Of a stretch of 64,000 nucleotides of DNA, positions 1-7,138 are shown one piece after another; position 1 is the stretch's first letter, and the number at the start of each line of letters is the position of its first letter. The translations under genes and the position numbers were made by a program. Location of the stretch: IMG/VR virus record IMGVR_UViG_3300010373_000001, positions 1 through 64,000 of that record; one strand, given 5' to 3'. The stretch is from a virus. The notes under the pieces were generated by a model, which made no database searches, was not told the origin of the DNA, and saw only the letters and a program-made list of their open reading frames with translations.

Positions 1-87
1 AAGATTCCAGATCTCCTGATCTGGCATCTCTTCATTATCCTCGTTCTCACTCATGGGTATGTAGAGAACTGGAACTTCTTTACTCAT
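1..87 (-). CDS. Partial acidic hypothetical protein, N-terminus only
   Basis: An open frame runs from an ATG at 85-87 leftward out of the window. A strong ribosome site (AGGAGGGAAG on the minus strand, 91-100) sits just upstream and fixes the start. The 29 visible residues begin MSKEVPVLYIP and then turn very acidic (SENEDNEEMPDQE). No family can be named from so little. The hairpin at 106-142 separates it from the gene to its right, so it may be the first gene of another transcription unit. Confidence 0.6.
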   Translation of the reverse strand, partial: MSKEVPVLYIPMSENEDNEEMPDQEIWNL

Positions 88-105
88 CTTCTTCCCTCCT
101 AAGAT

Positions 106-142
106 GGATACAGCCCGGCTAGAATCTAGCCGGGCTGTATCC
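106..142 (-). terminator. Perfect 18-bp inverted repeat, probable terminator
   Basis: Two 18-base arms (GGATACAGCCCGGCTAGA and its complement) flank a single central base. The repeat lies between the stop of the gene ending at 150 and the ribosome site of the gene starting at 87. Its position fits transcription termination. Neither strand has a strong T-run after the stem, so it may be partial, act in both directions, or serve as an mRNA processing or stability stem. Confidence 0.6.
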
Positions 143-149
143 TATGTAA

Positions 150-551
150 TTACTCGTTTGCCGTCCACTCGTACTCTTCCTCTGGATCACCGCTAACAAC
201 ACGGTAATCATCAAGGCTTCCCAGATCTGGTTCCGGAACATAATCTTCCGCTGGCAGTTCTTCCCCGGTAGCAGTAAGACCAAACTCACGGCAAAGAAGC
301 TCAAACTCTTTGTTTGCCTTTACTGCGTCAGCGTCCAGTGCAAGAACCTCTTCATCTGAAGGGTCGGGCTGAACGTCAAGCGGAACTGGAAAAGAAATAA
401 TTTCTGCACTCATCGCCGGTTCCTCCATGTCATCGAGATATTCCTGAATAGCACCTTGCTTGCCTGCTCTTCTGGTTCCCGTTGGATTATGCTTTCCAGC
501 GGCAGAGGATCTGCGCAGTTCCGCTAGGTATCTTCCTGTGTCCGTGCCCAT
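150..551 (-). CDS. Hypothetical acidic phage protein
   Basis: This is an unrecognised protein of up to 133 residues. The first 45 residues are basic and polar; the rest is acidic and ends in a Glu/Asp-rich tail. The start is uncertain. The ATG at 551 has no visible ribosome site and overlaps the upstream gene by 28 bases. An internal ATG at 413 (protein begins MSAEIISFPV) follows a strong GGAGG with 9-base spacing and may be the true start. It is the last gene before the 106-142 hairpin. Confidence 0.55.
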   Translation of the reverse strand: MGTDTGRYLAELRRSSAAGKHNPTGTRRAGKQGAIQEYLDDMEEPAMSAEIISFPVPLDVQPDPSDEEVLALDADAVKANKEFELLCREFGLTATGEELPAEDYVPEPDLGSLDDYRVVSGDPEEEYEWTANE

Positions 552-799
552 GACGGTGAGTCTAGCACAGCCGGGCCACCGATGTCAACAGAAACATTTC
601 CAGCGTGAGCGATTACCTCAGGCTCTTCCACAACTATTTCTCCCTCGCCATAGCAAGTTTCGCAGTCATAGATTTCGTCCCGGTCAAGTCCGGTTCCTTT
701 GCAATCTGGGCATTCAGTAGTTTCCGCGTCGTTCCATGCTGTGTATGCCTCTGAGTAGTTGCTAAGTACAGAACTTACAGCAGATGTGTTAACCGACAA
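524..799 (-). CDS. Small protein with DnaJ-type zinc-binding motifs
   Basis: The 91-residue protein has two CxxCxGxG motifs, CPDCKGTG at residues 30-37 and CETCYGEG at 46-53. These are the knuckles of the DnaJ central zinc domain, here without a J domain. Small proteins of this kind are common in phages and may bind one zinc; their role is unknown. The only available start is TTG at 799, with GAGG six bases upstream, overlapping the end of the upstream gene by 11 bases. Confidence 0.65.
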   Translation of the reverse strand: MSVNTSAVSSVLSNYSEAYTAWNDAETTECPDCKGTGLDRDEIYDCETCYGEGEIVVEEPEVIAHAGNVSVDIGGPAVLDSPSWARTQEDT

Positions 800-2282
800 T
801 TTCTGCCTCTATTATTTCTCCTAGATCAGAGTCTTTAATAAGATCATCTGCTGTGAGTGGCTTCTCAAGTATCGCTAATTTCTCTCCTGCGCCACTGCCA
901 AACATACGTGAGAAGTAGCCAGGAGCACCATCTGTGCCTGTAGCTTCTATCTTCAGCGAGAATCCTTCACGCTCAGATTCAGCCTTTGACTTGAGCATTC
1001 TCTGAAGCCTGTCCATCTCTGAAGATAGGTTAGGATCGGCGTAACCGCCCTCTATATCCTCTGCTAGCTTCATAAATAGCACTCTCTGGGCCTGCATTTC
1101 AACAAGAGCGGCCTGTAGTGCCCTAAGCTGGTCAGTTGTGCGAACTTCAATAGGAATGTTGTAAGCACAGTTAGCACCGGGCTCAAACGCCACGCATTTT
1201 GATCTGAGGAAACATGTGTTGCATGCTCTCATTGACTCAGAGCGAGTTATGGTGAAGGTTTCAGTTCTCTCTGATTCCTCACCATCAGGATCAGTGTCCT
1301 TAGTGGTTCTGCTAGCGATTCCGATGGTTGGAATCAGTACAGTTTCCCTCTTTTTTGTGAATGCGGGAGTTCTCTCCGTGCCGCTTTCTGAGCCTAGGGT
1401 ATCAACTTCCTTACCCACGTTTTCCGGGATAGACCCTGTTCTGTTCCCCCCACTGCTAGTAACTCTTGATTCGTTAATGTAGTCAACGAACTGATTCCAA
1501 GACCAGATTGACAGTCTCAGAAGCTCAGAAGAGTCATCGTTCTCAATAGCCTCAGCATCAAAGCCAAGATCATTGAGCAGTGTTCTGTGCTGCTTTCTCT
1601 TGCTCTTGTAGTCCTTAGGGAATCTGTGCAGTTCCTTGTCACGCTCAATCCAGAGGATTGTGTCACCGTACATAGATGGTGATAGCCAAGAAGTAGAAGA
1701 TACTGAGTACCAGTAAGGTTCCTTCATTGATTCCTTGCCGGTAATTGCTGCACCGTGGAATCTCACGCTGTACTGACTGATCATAGAGCTAAGCACAGGA
1801 GCCAGATCAGCTTCAGTTGTATCGTGCTGCCTGATACCTACAATGTCGTAGTTGGAGGCCAGTCTTTCCAGTTCATCTCTACCGTACTCGCTGTGCCAGA
1901 CCGGCATAAACTTGTCTGCGGGGAGTGTGTTGTAAAAGTCGTCACGCATGGCCTGAATGTAATCGTAGCCAAGAATCTGTGCATCGAATTCAGACACCAT
2001 ATCGGCAGCCTCAATGTTCTGCTGCACAAACGCCATGTAACGATCAGACAATTCCTTTGCCTCGTCTTGAGTGTAAGAAGCGTCGTCCCTGTTGAGGGTG
2101 AATGCTCCAGAGTCAAGAAAAACTGACTGGGTGCCGGAAAAGTTATCTCCAACTTTCCATTTATCAGCGCCTTTAAGCTTACGTTGTAGTCCAACGTATG
2201 AGAGTGCGACAGCCGGTACATTTTCCTTGGCAAGAAGATCCCTCCATCCTTTCACCTCTGCGCCCGCGAAATAAAGCTTAAT
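789..2282 (-). CDS. tRNA-guanine transglycosylase/DpdA-like protein with C-terminal Cys cluster
   Basis: The N-terminal ~260 residues look like the TIM barrel of the tRNA-guanine transglycosylase superfamily: a VFLDSGAFT stretch at about residues 54-62 corresponds to the DSGGF region of TGT, and a WYSVSSTSW motif follows. Phage DpdA enzymes of this superfamily insert 7-deazaguanines into DNA. A second region near residues 353-373 holds C-x2-C-x5-C-x8-C, followed by a helical segment rich in Met and Gln. The conventional GTG start at 2255 cuts off KLYFAGAE. An ATT at 2282, overlapping the upstream TAA and seven bases after GGAG, restores it, so I prefer that start. No queuosine-pathway partner genes are visible. 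The fold call is moderate; the DNA-modification role is inference. Confidence 0.55.
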   Translation of the reverse strand: MKLYFAGAEVKGWRDLLAKENVPAVALSYVGLQRKLKGADKWKVGDNFSGTQSVFLDSGAFTLNRDDASYTQDEAKELSDRYMAFVQQNIEAADMVSEFDAQILGYDYIQAMRDDFYNTLPADKFMPVWHSEYGRDELERLASNYDIVGIRQHDTTEADLAPVLSSMISQYSVRFHGAAITGKESMKEPYWYSVSSTSWLSPSMYGDTILWIERDKELHRFPKDYKSKRKQHRTLLNDLGFDAEAIENDDSSELLRLSIWSWNQFVDYINESRVTSSGGNRTGSIPENVGKEVDTLGSESGTERTPAFTKKRETVLIPTIGIASRTTKDTDPDGEESERTETFTITRSESMRACNTCFLRSKCVAFEPGANCAYNIPIEVRTTDQLRALQAALVEMQAQRVLFMKLAEDIEGGYADPNLSSEMDRLQRMLKSKAESEREGFSLKIEATGTDGAPGYFSRMFGSGAGEKLAILEKPLTADDLIKDSDLGEIIEAEIVG

Positions 2283-2791
2283 TAGTCGTCTCCAACTTCT
2301 TTATCTTTCTCCTTCAGCCTGGCATCTTCATGCCGTGCTATCTTCTGGAGAGTCACTGCCTCTACCAGATCATCCCATGATCTAGGTACGAATTCGAAAT
2401 CTGGTCGCCACGTAGGATCAGCATATGTTGCGTGGGTAAAGCAGCAAGTATTAAAACCGCTCTTGATAAGCTCAGCACATACGATAGGATCAGGGTCAAA
2501 CACAATATCTACAATGAATCCCCTGTTCCTGAGTTCAGTAACCTGTGTTACTCTTCTCGATGGTCCTAGTGGGGCATAGGAAACAGGGCTTTCTATAATC
2601 AGGTTGTGCTTGCTAAGATTCTCTACCTTGAGCCAGTGATCAAGAGTTTTCTCTTCCTGATCAGTGAGCAATGCTATTGCAGAGGTTGAGGCGAGGCCAT
2701 TGTACAGATTAATCCCAGCCTGTATTGGCCCCGACCCGACTCTCTGCTGCATGATACCTTCAACGGTAATTGCCATGCAGATATTTGCCAT
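2282..2791 (-). CDS. Conserved hypothetical, possibly a degenerate HAD-like fold
   Basis: The 169-residue protein alternates hydrophobic strands and helices. Its N-terminal ITVEGIM sits where HAD phosphatases carry DxDGV, followed by IALLTDQ and a late IVFDPDP segment. The catalytic aspartates of the HAD family are absent, so any such fold would be non-enzymatic. I recall similar unnamed proteins in actinophages, but I cannot assign a function. It overlaps the next gene at TAATT (see the ATT-start finding). Confidence 0.6.
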   Translation of the reverse strand: MANICMAITVEGIMQQRVGSGPIQAGINLYNGLASTSAIALLTDQEEKTLDHWLKVENLSKHNLIIESPVSYAPLGPSRRVTQVTELRNRGFIVDIVFDPDPIVCAELIKSGFNTCCFTHATYADPTWRPDFEFVPRSWDDLVEAVTLQKIARHEDARLKEKDKEVGDD

Positions 2792-2792
2792 G

Positions 2793-3161
2793 TTACGTCA
2801 GTTTAAGTCCCTTTAGTGCTTGCTGGCTAAGCTGAGCGTCACGCATTTCAGCCGCCATCTGCATCTGCCTGTTTACCACGAACTGTGCTGCCATTGCCGC
2901 TGACTCCTGATTACGGATGTCTTTCATGACGATTCCGCATGAAGAGTAAACCTCATTGATACTCGGCTGTCTCGCAGAAATAATCGGCGTAGACAGATTA
3001 GGAGTCATAATGACAGTCCCATCGTCCCTGATGAAGATAATGAAAGCTGTCGTAGCCTCAATATAATCTTCGCTAGTACCTGATTGTTCTTTTACTGCTG
3101 CTGTACCACCAGGGTTCTTCTCTTCCTGGTCCGCGCCTGGCCTGATTAGTTCTACTGCCAT
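2793..3161 (-). CDS. Conserved hypothetical phage protein
   Basis: This 122-residue protein has a charged N-terminus, a beta-rich core (TAFIIFIRDDG then VIMTPNL) and a helical, Met/Gln/Ala-rich C-terminus that could form a coiled coil. An AGGACAGG ribosome site lies just before the ATG. It overlaps the tail of the gene to its right by 89 bases, which is long but both frames look coding. The function is unknown; it lies in the same tight cluster as the Acb2-like gene. Confidence 0.6.
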   Translation of the reverse strand: MAVELIRPGADQEEKNPGGTAAVKEQSGTSEDYIEATTAFIIFIRDDGTVIMTPNLSTPIISARQPSINEVYSSCGIVMKDIRNQESAAMAAQFVVNRQMQMAAEMRDAQLSQQALKGLKLT

Positions 3162-3375
3162 CTTTCCTGTCCTTTAAAAACTTTGTTCCATCTAGATTCT
3201 GAAGATCTGTTTGATCGATCTTCTCACTTTGCTCAATTAAAGCTGCATTGGCCTTAATATCGTTAACGTAGGCGATAATCCTGTTTCTGATATCGCTCTT
3301 GATAAACGGCAGAGACTTGTGCCCGCCGTCAATAAAGTCAGCTACCAGCCTTAATGTGTCAGTAAATTCACTCAT
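3073..3375 (-). CDS. Hypothetical protein
   Basis: A 100-residue frame begins MSEFTDTLRLV. Its first ~65 residues are amphipathic and helical and look protein-like. The last ~30 residues are Arg/Gly/Trp-rich and overlap the start of the next gene, so the C-terminus has an unusual composition. The start overlaps the stop of the Acb2-like gene by four bases, typical of coupled translation here. I do not recognise the family. Confidence 0.5.
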   Translation of the reverse strand: MSEFTDTLRLVADFIDGGHKSLPFIKSDIRNRIIAYVNDIKANAALIEQSEKIDQTDLQNLDGTKFLKDRKDGSRTNQARRGPGREEPWWYSSSKRTIRY

Positions 3376-3590
3376 AGATTCTCGATAATGCTCTTAGCTG
3401 CCCACATGGCAGCTTCCTCAGCCCTGGTTATCGCAAGGTTTGTTTCCCTGCACTCAGGGAAAGCTGATTTCAGCAGCATAATGAACGCCGCTCCTGTGCT
3501 CTGTAACTGAGCAGCCAGTGACATTCCTCTATCGCTAAGATTTCCCGTAATTATCTGCTGAGCTACTTCTACTCTTGTGTTTTCATCCAT
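3372..3590 (-). CDS. Acb2-like cyclic-oligonucleotide-binding protein (candidate anti-CBASS)
   Basis: A 72-residue, all-helical protein. The C-terminal pattern PECRETNLAITRAEEAAMWA matches what I know of the Acb2/Tad1 hairpin family (P-x-S-R-E-x-S-L-A-L-T-x-x-E-E-A-x-M-W-A). Acb2 forms hexamers that sequester the cyclic nucleotide signals of CBASS and, in some cases, Thoeris immunity. The start is ATG at 3590, inside a TAATG overlap with the upstream stop and after GGAGAAG; a longer open frame to 3677 merely runs through the upstream gene. Family members are often around 90 residues, so this one is short. The match is from memory of the family, not from a search. Confidence 0.6.
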   Translation of the reverse strand: MDENTRVEVAQQIITGNLSDRGMSLAAQLQSTGAAFIMLLKSAFPECRETNLAITRAEEAAMWAAKSIIENL

Positions 3591-4111
3591 TAATCTTCTC
3601 CTGGCTGCTTGTCGTACATGTGAGCAGCTTTTCTCTTCTTCTGCATTACGATGCTGTGTACCGGGCAGAACTGGCAAAGGAAAGTACTCGGCCTCTCGCT
3701 CTTACTGGTACTCATACCTTCTGCTTTACGATCACCCTTAGTGTCAGGGTATAGACGCATCTTATCTGTCATGTAATCGCCGCAGTCAGATGTCTTACTG
3801 TGCCTCTTCCAGCACTGCATAGCGTCTAGCTGGTAGTTATCCTTGACATCATAGAATGTCTGACCAAACCCTGTTCCCTCGCCGGGCGGTCTTGTGTGCT
3901 GGGCTACTTCATTAAGAATGCCCTCACGGTAAGTTTTCTTGTCCCAGTCAGCTTTCTTGACTGTGGCCAGATTACCGATATGGTTCTCATGACCAGCTAA
4001 CCTGTGATTCAGGGTGTCATCAAACTCTGGCGGTCCCTCATACATAGGCAGTTCAAATACTGCCCCATCAGTGTGACAGATCAGAATCCTGATCTTCTCT
4101 TCTGTACTCAT
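3590..4111 (-). CDS. Conserved hypothetical with Cys/His motifs
   Basis: The 173-residue protein has a small beta-rich N-terminal region and a C-terminal half with conserved-looking Cys and His: CWKRHSKTSDCGDY and later LCQFCPVHS. These may bind a metal. The PDTKGDR and CQFCPVHSIVMQK segments resemble an unnamed protein seen in actinophages. It is coupled to its neighbours by ATGA (4108-4111) and TAATG (3590) overlaps. No function can be assigned. Confidence 0.6.
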   Translation of the reverse strand: MSTEEKIRILICHTDGAVFELPMYEGPPEFDDTLNHRLAGHENHIGNLATVKKADWDKKTYREGILNEVAQHTRPPGEGTGFGQTFYDVKDNYQLDAMQCWKRHSKTSDCGDYMTDKMRLYPDTKGDRKAEGMSTSKSERPSTFLCQFCPVHSIVMQKKRKAAHMYDKQPGED

Positions 4112-4332
4112 ATTTTTGTATTAGCCTGATTTTTTGCGTAAGCCAGATCGTGATCCACGCCAAAATGTGACTTTCCTGGTTCAAGGGTTACGTCATACCA
4201 TGCGTCTCTTGCCTTGACTGCTGCATTGTAAGCGTTCAGGCAATCACGAACGTACTCAGCCAGAAGAAAGTCTGGTGTATTCGATTCGTTCTCAATTGAG
4301 TACCTGTTCATCAGGGCCTCAAGTTCTTCCAT
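4108..4332 (-). CDS. Small conserved phage protein
   Basis: This is a short helical protein containing NTPDFLLAEYVRDCLNAYN and an ARDAWYDV segment, a pattern recurring in unnamed small phage proteins. The start is uncertain. The ATG at 4332 is the first Met, but a TTG at 4341 has a better-spaced GGAG (six bases), and a TTG at 4353 has none. It is the first gene after the 4362-4381 hairpin and is coupled to the next gene by ATGA. Confidence 0.6.
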   Translation of the reverse strand: MEELEALMNRYSIENESNTPDFLLAEYVRDCLNAYNAAVKARDAWYDVTLEPGKSHFGVDHDLAYAKNQANTKI

Positions 4333-4361
4333 GAAACTCAAATTATGCTCCAAATGAGGAT

Positions 4362-4381
4362 GGCCCAGACAAAGCTGGGCC
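4362..4381 (-). terminator. Hairpin after the holin-like gene
   Basis: A 7-bp GC-rich stem (GGCCCAG/CTGGGCC) with a 6-base loop lies between the stop of the holin-like gene and the next gene. Weaker GAG/CTC pairing extends it. Only a short ATTTGG follows on the minus strand, so termination is plausible but may be incomplete. Confidence 0.5.
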
Positions 4382-4397
4382 TCTCATTAATCAATTG

Positions 4398-4658
4398 TCA
4401 GGCGCTAGGGATCTCATTAACCAGCTTCTTGACATACGCGATGATTTCCTCGATACGAGGCTCATACGGAGCAAGATAGCTGCCAAAGAAATGACCTAGC
4501 AGACCTAGCAGAGCGGGAAGCGCTGCTACTACGGCAGGGTCAAGGCTCTTGTGGAAAATCGTGGTAAATACCGCTGTAATAGCAGCTACGATTGTTCCTA
4601 CAGTAAGTCCCTGGGCCACCTTGCGGTCTGGTGTTCTCTTTGCTGTTACGGTTGCCAA
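4398..4658 (-). CDS. Small two-span membrane protein, candidate holin
   Basis: The 86-residue protein has a short basic N-terminus, a first hydrophobic segment (about residues 15-35, TVGTIVAAITAVFTTIF), a short loop, and a second segment (about 40-65, VVAALPALLGLLGHFFGSYL), then a charged tail. Two spans and small size fit a class II holin that would form the lesion releasing the endolysin. The GH25 endolysin is 1.4 kb upstream on the same strand, which supports a lysis role. No signature motif makes this certain. Confidence 0.6.
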   Translation of the reverse strand: MATVTAKRTPDRKVAQGLTVGTIVAAITAVFTTIFHKSLDPAVVAALPALLGLLGHFFGSYLAPYEPRIEEIIAYVKKLVNEIPSA

Positions 4659-4687
4659 TTTAGTTCCTTTATTGTTTATCTCTGATA

Positions 4688-5092
4688 TCAGAAGGTTGTA
4701 CCCCAGATATCCTTCATTTCCCCGGCAAGCTTCTCCTCGATCTGCTTGACCCAGGTATGTGCTTCCTCTACCTTTTGCTTGAGGACGATAATCTCATGAT
4801 CAACAGCGTCATCAACCTTAGATGACATGTTAGCTGCCCTCTGACGGGCTACCACAAGTAGCCTCTTAGCTGCATCTTCTGCAATGATAGCATCGTCGTG
4901 CAGCTTGCGCAAGTCTTCTACGGAAAGATTCTCAAGTTTCTTGGCCTCTGGACTGTGGACTACCTTAGCCACTTCTTCCTCAGCCGCATGAGCTACTTTC
5001 TCAACTTCGTCAACAACTTCCTTTTCGACAGCTTCAACCTCAGTTACGATCTTTGAGTGAGCTTTAGGTGCTGCTGGTTTCCTTGGTGCCAT
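4688..5092 (-). CDS. Coiled-coil protein next to the holin candidate
   Basis: The 134-residue protein has a Pro/Lys/Ala-rich start (MAPRKPAAPKA), then long Glu/Lys/Val heptad-like helices (VEAVEKEVVDEVEKVAH) and a C-terminal Lys/Glu helix. It is almost certainly a coiled coil. I chose ATG 5092, in a TAATG overlap with the upstream stop and after AGGG, over an ATG at 5107 with no ribosome site. It could assist lysis or be a minor virion protein; neither can be shown. Confidence 0.55.
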   Translation of the reverse strand: MAPRKPAAPKAHSKIVTEVEAVEKEVVDEVEKVAHAAEEEVAKVVHSPEAKKLENLSVEDLRKLHDDAIIAEDAAKRLLVVARQRAANMSSKVDDAVDHEIIVLKQKVEEAHTWVKQIEEKLAGEMKDIWGTTF

Positions 5093-5334
5093 TAGTGGTC
5101 CCTGCATTCTGGTCGTACTGATAGATAGTTAGGTGTGCTTACGATTCTTGTGTCTGCCAGAACCTTTGGCTGTACTTCATTGAATCCATGCCATACGCCA
5201 GCCATCTGCCTTCTTGCTGGTGCTGAGCATGGCTCAGGGAAACCGCCCCTGTTAGGTGCGTATTTCTTGAAAGTGCCGTCTGTCATTCCTTCAAACAGAT
5301 CAGCGCTGTAGCTTCTGTATGGTGCGTATGCCAT
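5092..5334 (-). CDS. Small hypothetical protein
   Basis: An 80-residue protein begins MAYAPYRSYS and is rich in Tyr, Pro, Arg and Gly with few long hydrophobic runs. The ATG at 5334 is preceded by AAGGAA; the open frame extends to 5460, but only through the upstream gene. The family is not recognised. It belongs to a run of short, polar proteins (5.1-6.1 kb) between the endolysin and the holin candidate. Confidence 0.5.
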   Translation of the reverse strand: MAYAPYRSYSADLFEGMTDGTFKKYAPNRGGFPEPCSAPARRQMAGVWHGFNEVQPKVLADTRIVSTPNYLSVRPECRDH

Positions 5335-5344
5335 AGCTATTTCC

Positions 5345-5686
5345 TTACCACATTGGTATTGTCGGGATAGAAGTTCCATCCCTTCCGGAAACTTTCCCGG
5401 AGAAATCTGTTGTGTGTGCGTCACCGATATGTGACTGCGGCTGCTGTCCGTACAGAACATCTTCTATAGTCAGCGGCTCTGATTCGTAACCTGTTCTTGG
5501 AGGATCAGCGGGGAGATTCATGTTACGTGCAATCTCCCTGTTGGTAGTCATCGGGTTTGCAGTAATAAGAGCCTGAGCACAGGTTACCTGCTCATATGTC
5601 CCGCCGTAAAAGGTGCGAGCATACTCAACACGATCATTCTGCCAAGAATGAGTAGTGTCATACGTTGTCTCAGGCTGTACTCTCAT
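5345..5686 (-). CDS. Hypothetical protein
   Basis: The 113-residue protein is polar, with an RVEYARTFYGGTYEQV segment and an ANPMTTNREIARNMNLP helix that might be a small helical bundle. The C-terminus is Gly/Ser/Thr-rich. It overlaps the upstream gene by four bases (ATGA). No family or function is recognised. Confidence 0.5.
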   Translation of the reverse strand: MRVQPETTYDTTHSWQNDRVEYARTFYGGTYEQVTCAQALITANPMTTNREIARNMNLPADPPRTGYESEPLTIEDVLYGQQPQSHIGDAHTTDFSGKVSGRDGTSIPTIPMW

Positions 5687-6060
5687 GCTACAGTTCTTCC
5701 GTTGTCTCCCTGGAAGCCTACCAGAGAATGCATTCTCTCAGTCATACCCTCAGTGTGATGATGATAGTATCCATGCTGTCTTTGTGCCGCTCTTGGGGTA
5801 GCGTTACCAGGCTTGCCTGTTCCGCCCTCACCAGAACCATCTGCTTTGGTAGGTGCTTTAGCAGCAGTTACTTTCCCGGCTACTGGTGGCTTAGGTGCCT
5901 TTGCCTGTACTGGCGCTGGTGGCTCTATGCCCTTTGCATGCTTAGGCTGATATGGTGGCTTCTTGTTCTGCCCGATAGCTGAATGAATATCCTTACCAGC
6001 GCTGTATCCGTTGGCGTGCTTGCCAGGATCAATCTTCGGGAATTGCGGTCCTAGTTCCAT
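5683..6060 (-). CDS. Pro/Ala/Lys-rich, probably disordered protein
   Basis: The 125-residue protein has a central region dominated by Pro, Ala, Lys and Gly (PPAPVQAKAPKPPVAGK) and a His-rich YYHHH stretch near the C-terminus. Such a composition indicates intrinsic disorder. It follows the endolysin gene closely (3-base gap), so it is co-transcribed with lysis genes, but no function can be read from it. Confidence 0.5.
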   Translation of the reverse strand: MELGPQFPKIDPGKHANGYSAGKDIHSAIGQNKKPPYQPKHAKGIEPPAPVQAKAPKPPVAGKVTAAKAPTKADGSGEGGTGKPGNATPRAAQRQHGYYHHHTEGMTERMHSLVGFQGDNGRTVA

Positions 6061-6063
6061 GAC

Positions 6064-6855
6064 TCACTTCTTGTAATGAAGCACGACACCCTTAGGTACT
6101 GGTGCGCTCCAGGGTAGTTTGCCGCTGAAAATGCTGTTGATATATGCTGCCTGATGTGCGCTGAACTCATGTGCCTTGTTAGAGTGCTCGCAAGTCAGTC
6201 TAAGTATAGTCGATGGAGCCGTGTCAAGTTCGTGAGCAATTTGCTCCAGGCTCAGATTGCCTAGTGACTTGTACTGCATAAGCTGTGGCTTCTGATGAAG
6301 ATTAGCTAGCAGCTTCCACACTTCTCTTGTGCCGTTGAAAACATCCTTGTCAACGCCCTTCCAGTCATACTGCTGCATCGTCCATATCCTGAACGGATGC
6401 ACGTCGGGAGGGTTACCCTCAGGCCCACCAGGATTAGCAATCCAGAAAGGACGGTCGTAAAGACCTCCTACAATGCCGCGATGAAGGAAATCATAGTTAC
6501 AGTAGATGAATACGTTCTTCTCTGTCAGCCTTGCAACCTCGTTAACAAATTTCCTTACGAGCGAACTTGTCAGCCCTTCGTGCTCCACATCAGCACACAG
6601 AATATCGTCTGCCTCTAATCCGTGCAACTTAACTTTGTTCACGAATACATGTGCCTGGGCGATGGGATCAGAAGTGTTAAGAAAATGATACGCACCGCGC
6701 AGCATCTTATCTTCCTTCATCATCGACCAGAAGGTAGAGAAATCTCCGTCTACGAAACCCGTACCTTCAGAAGCCTTAGCGATTGCGAAATCTACGTTAA
6801 GGCCCTTTAGGCTAATTAGCCCATTGTTATTACTTACATCTACACCTTTAAGCAC
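6064..6855 (-). CDS. GH25 lysozyme (endolysin)
   Basis: A glycoside hydrolase family 25 muramidase that would cut the peptidoglycan glycan chain at lysis. The protein (263 residues) opens with GVDVSNNNG, giving the first catalytic Asp near residue 6, and has ILCADVEHEG at about 86-93 with the family's DxE pair (near Asp89 and Glu91). RGAYHFLN and FIYCNY are family strands. The C-terminal ~70 residues (NLSLEQIA, then KGVVLHYKK) resemble a degenerate LysM-type wall-binding domain. I chose GTG 6855: AAAGGA lies seven bases upstream and the protein then begins at the conserved strand. The frame to 6945 runs through the HNH gene. No signal peptide is seen, so it needs a holin. Confidence 0.85.
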   Translation of the reverse strand: MLKGVDVSNNNGLISLKGLNVDFAIAKASEGTGFVDGDFSTFWSMMKEDKMLRGAYHFLNTSDPIAQAHVFVNKVKLHGLEADDILCADVEHEGLTSSLVRKFVNEVARLTEKNVFIYCNYDFLHRGIVGGLYDRPFWIANPGGPEGNPPDVHPFRIWTMQQYDWKGVDKDVFNGTREVWKLLANLHQKPQLMQYKSLGNLSLEQIAHELDTAPSTILRLTCEHSNKAHEFSAHQAAYINSIFSGKLPWSAPVPKGVVLHYKK

Positions 6856-7138
6856 TTGCTGGTCCTTTCCAATGCTCGTTGTTTGATCTTCCCAGATTAC
6901 ATGATCTGCACGCTGGCTGAACGTTATGCCTAGCATAAGGTCCACCAGGCTTAATCCTGTCTGCTTCTACTGTATCAAAAGTTAACGGCTTTGAGCAATG
7001 GGTACACTGCACCTGATGACCCTCAGTTCCCGGAGTTCTCTTAAACTGCGGGCTTGAAAGCATCCAGTTTTTTCTTGCTCTTCTGGCAGCAGCAGATCCT
7101 CTGGGATCAGTTCTGCCCGGAGATCCACCGGCTCTCAT
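6848..7138 (-). CDS. HNH endonuclease
   Basis: This 96-residue protein has the compact phage HNH layout: CTHC, then a VEADRIKPGG segment in place of the usual DH-containing strand, HNVQPAC at the second histidine and a second CxxC in CRSCN. Two CxxC pairs should hold a structural zinc. Free-standing HNH nucleases act as homing enzymes or help terminase; this one is far from the terminase. It overlaps the endolysin start by eight bases. The basic N-terminus may bind DNA. Confidence 0.75.
   Translation of the reverse strand: MRAGGSPGRTDPRGSAAARRARKNWMLSSPQFKRTPGTEGHQVQCTHCSKPLTFDTVEADRIKPGGPYARHNVQPACRSCNLGRSNNEHWKGPASA

Noticed and set aside
106-142. Perfect inverted repeat considered as a phage attachment site
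   Set aside because: No integrase is in the window and the repeat sits exactly between two genes, where a terminator is more likely.
1838-2233. Alternative minus-strand frame inside the TGT/DpdA-like gene
   Set aside because: It has no ribosome site and no coherent protein pattern; the other frame carries conserved motifs.
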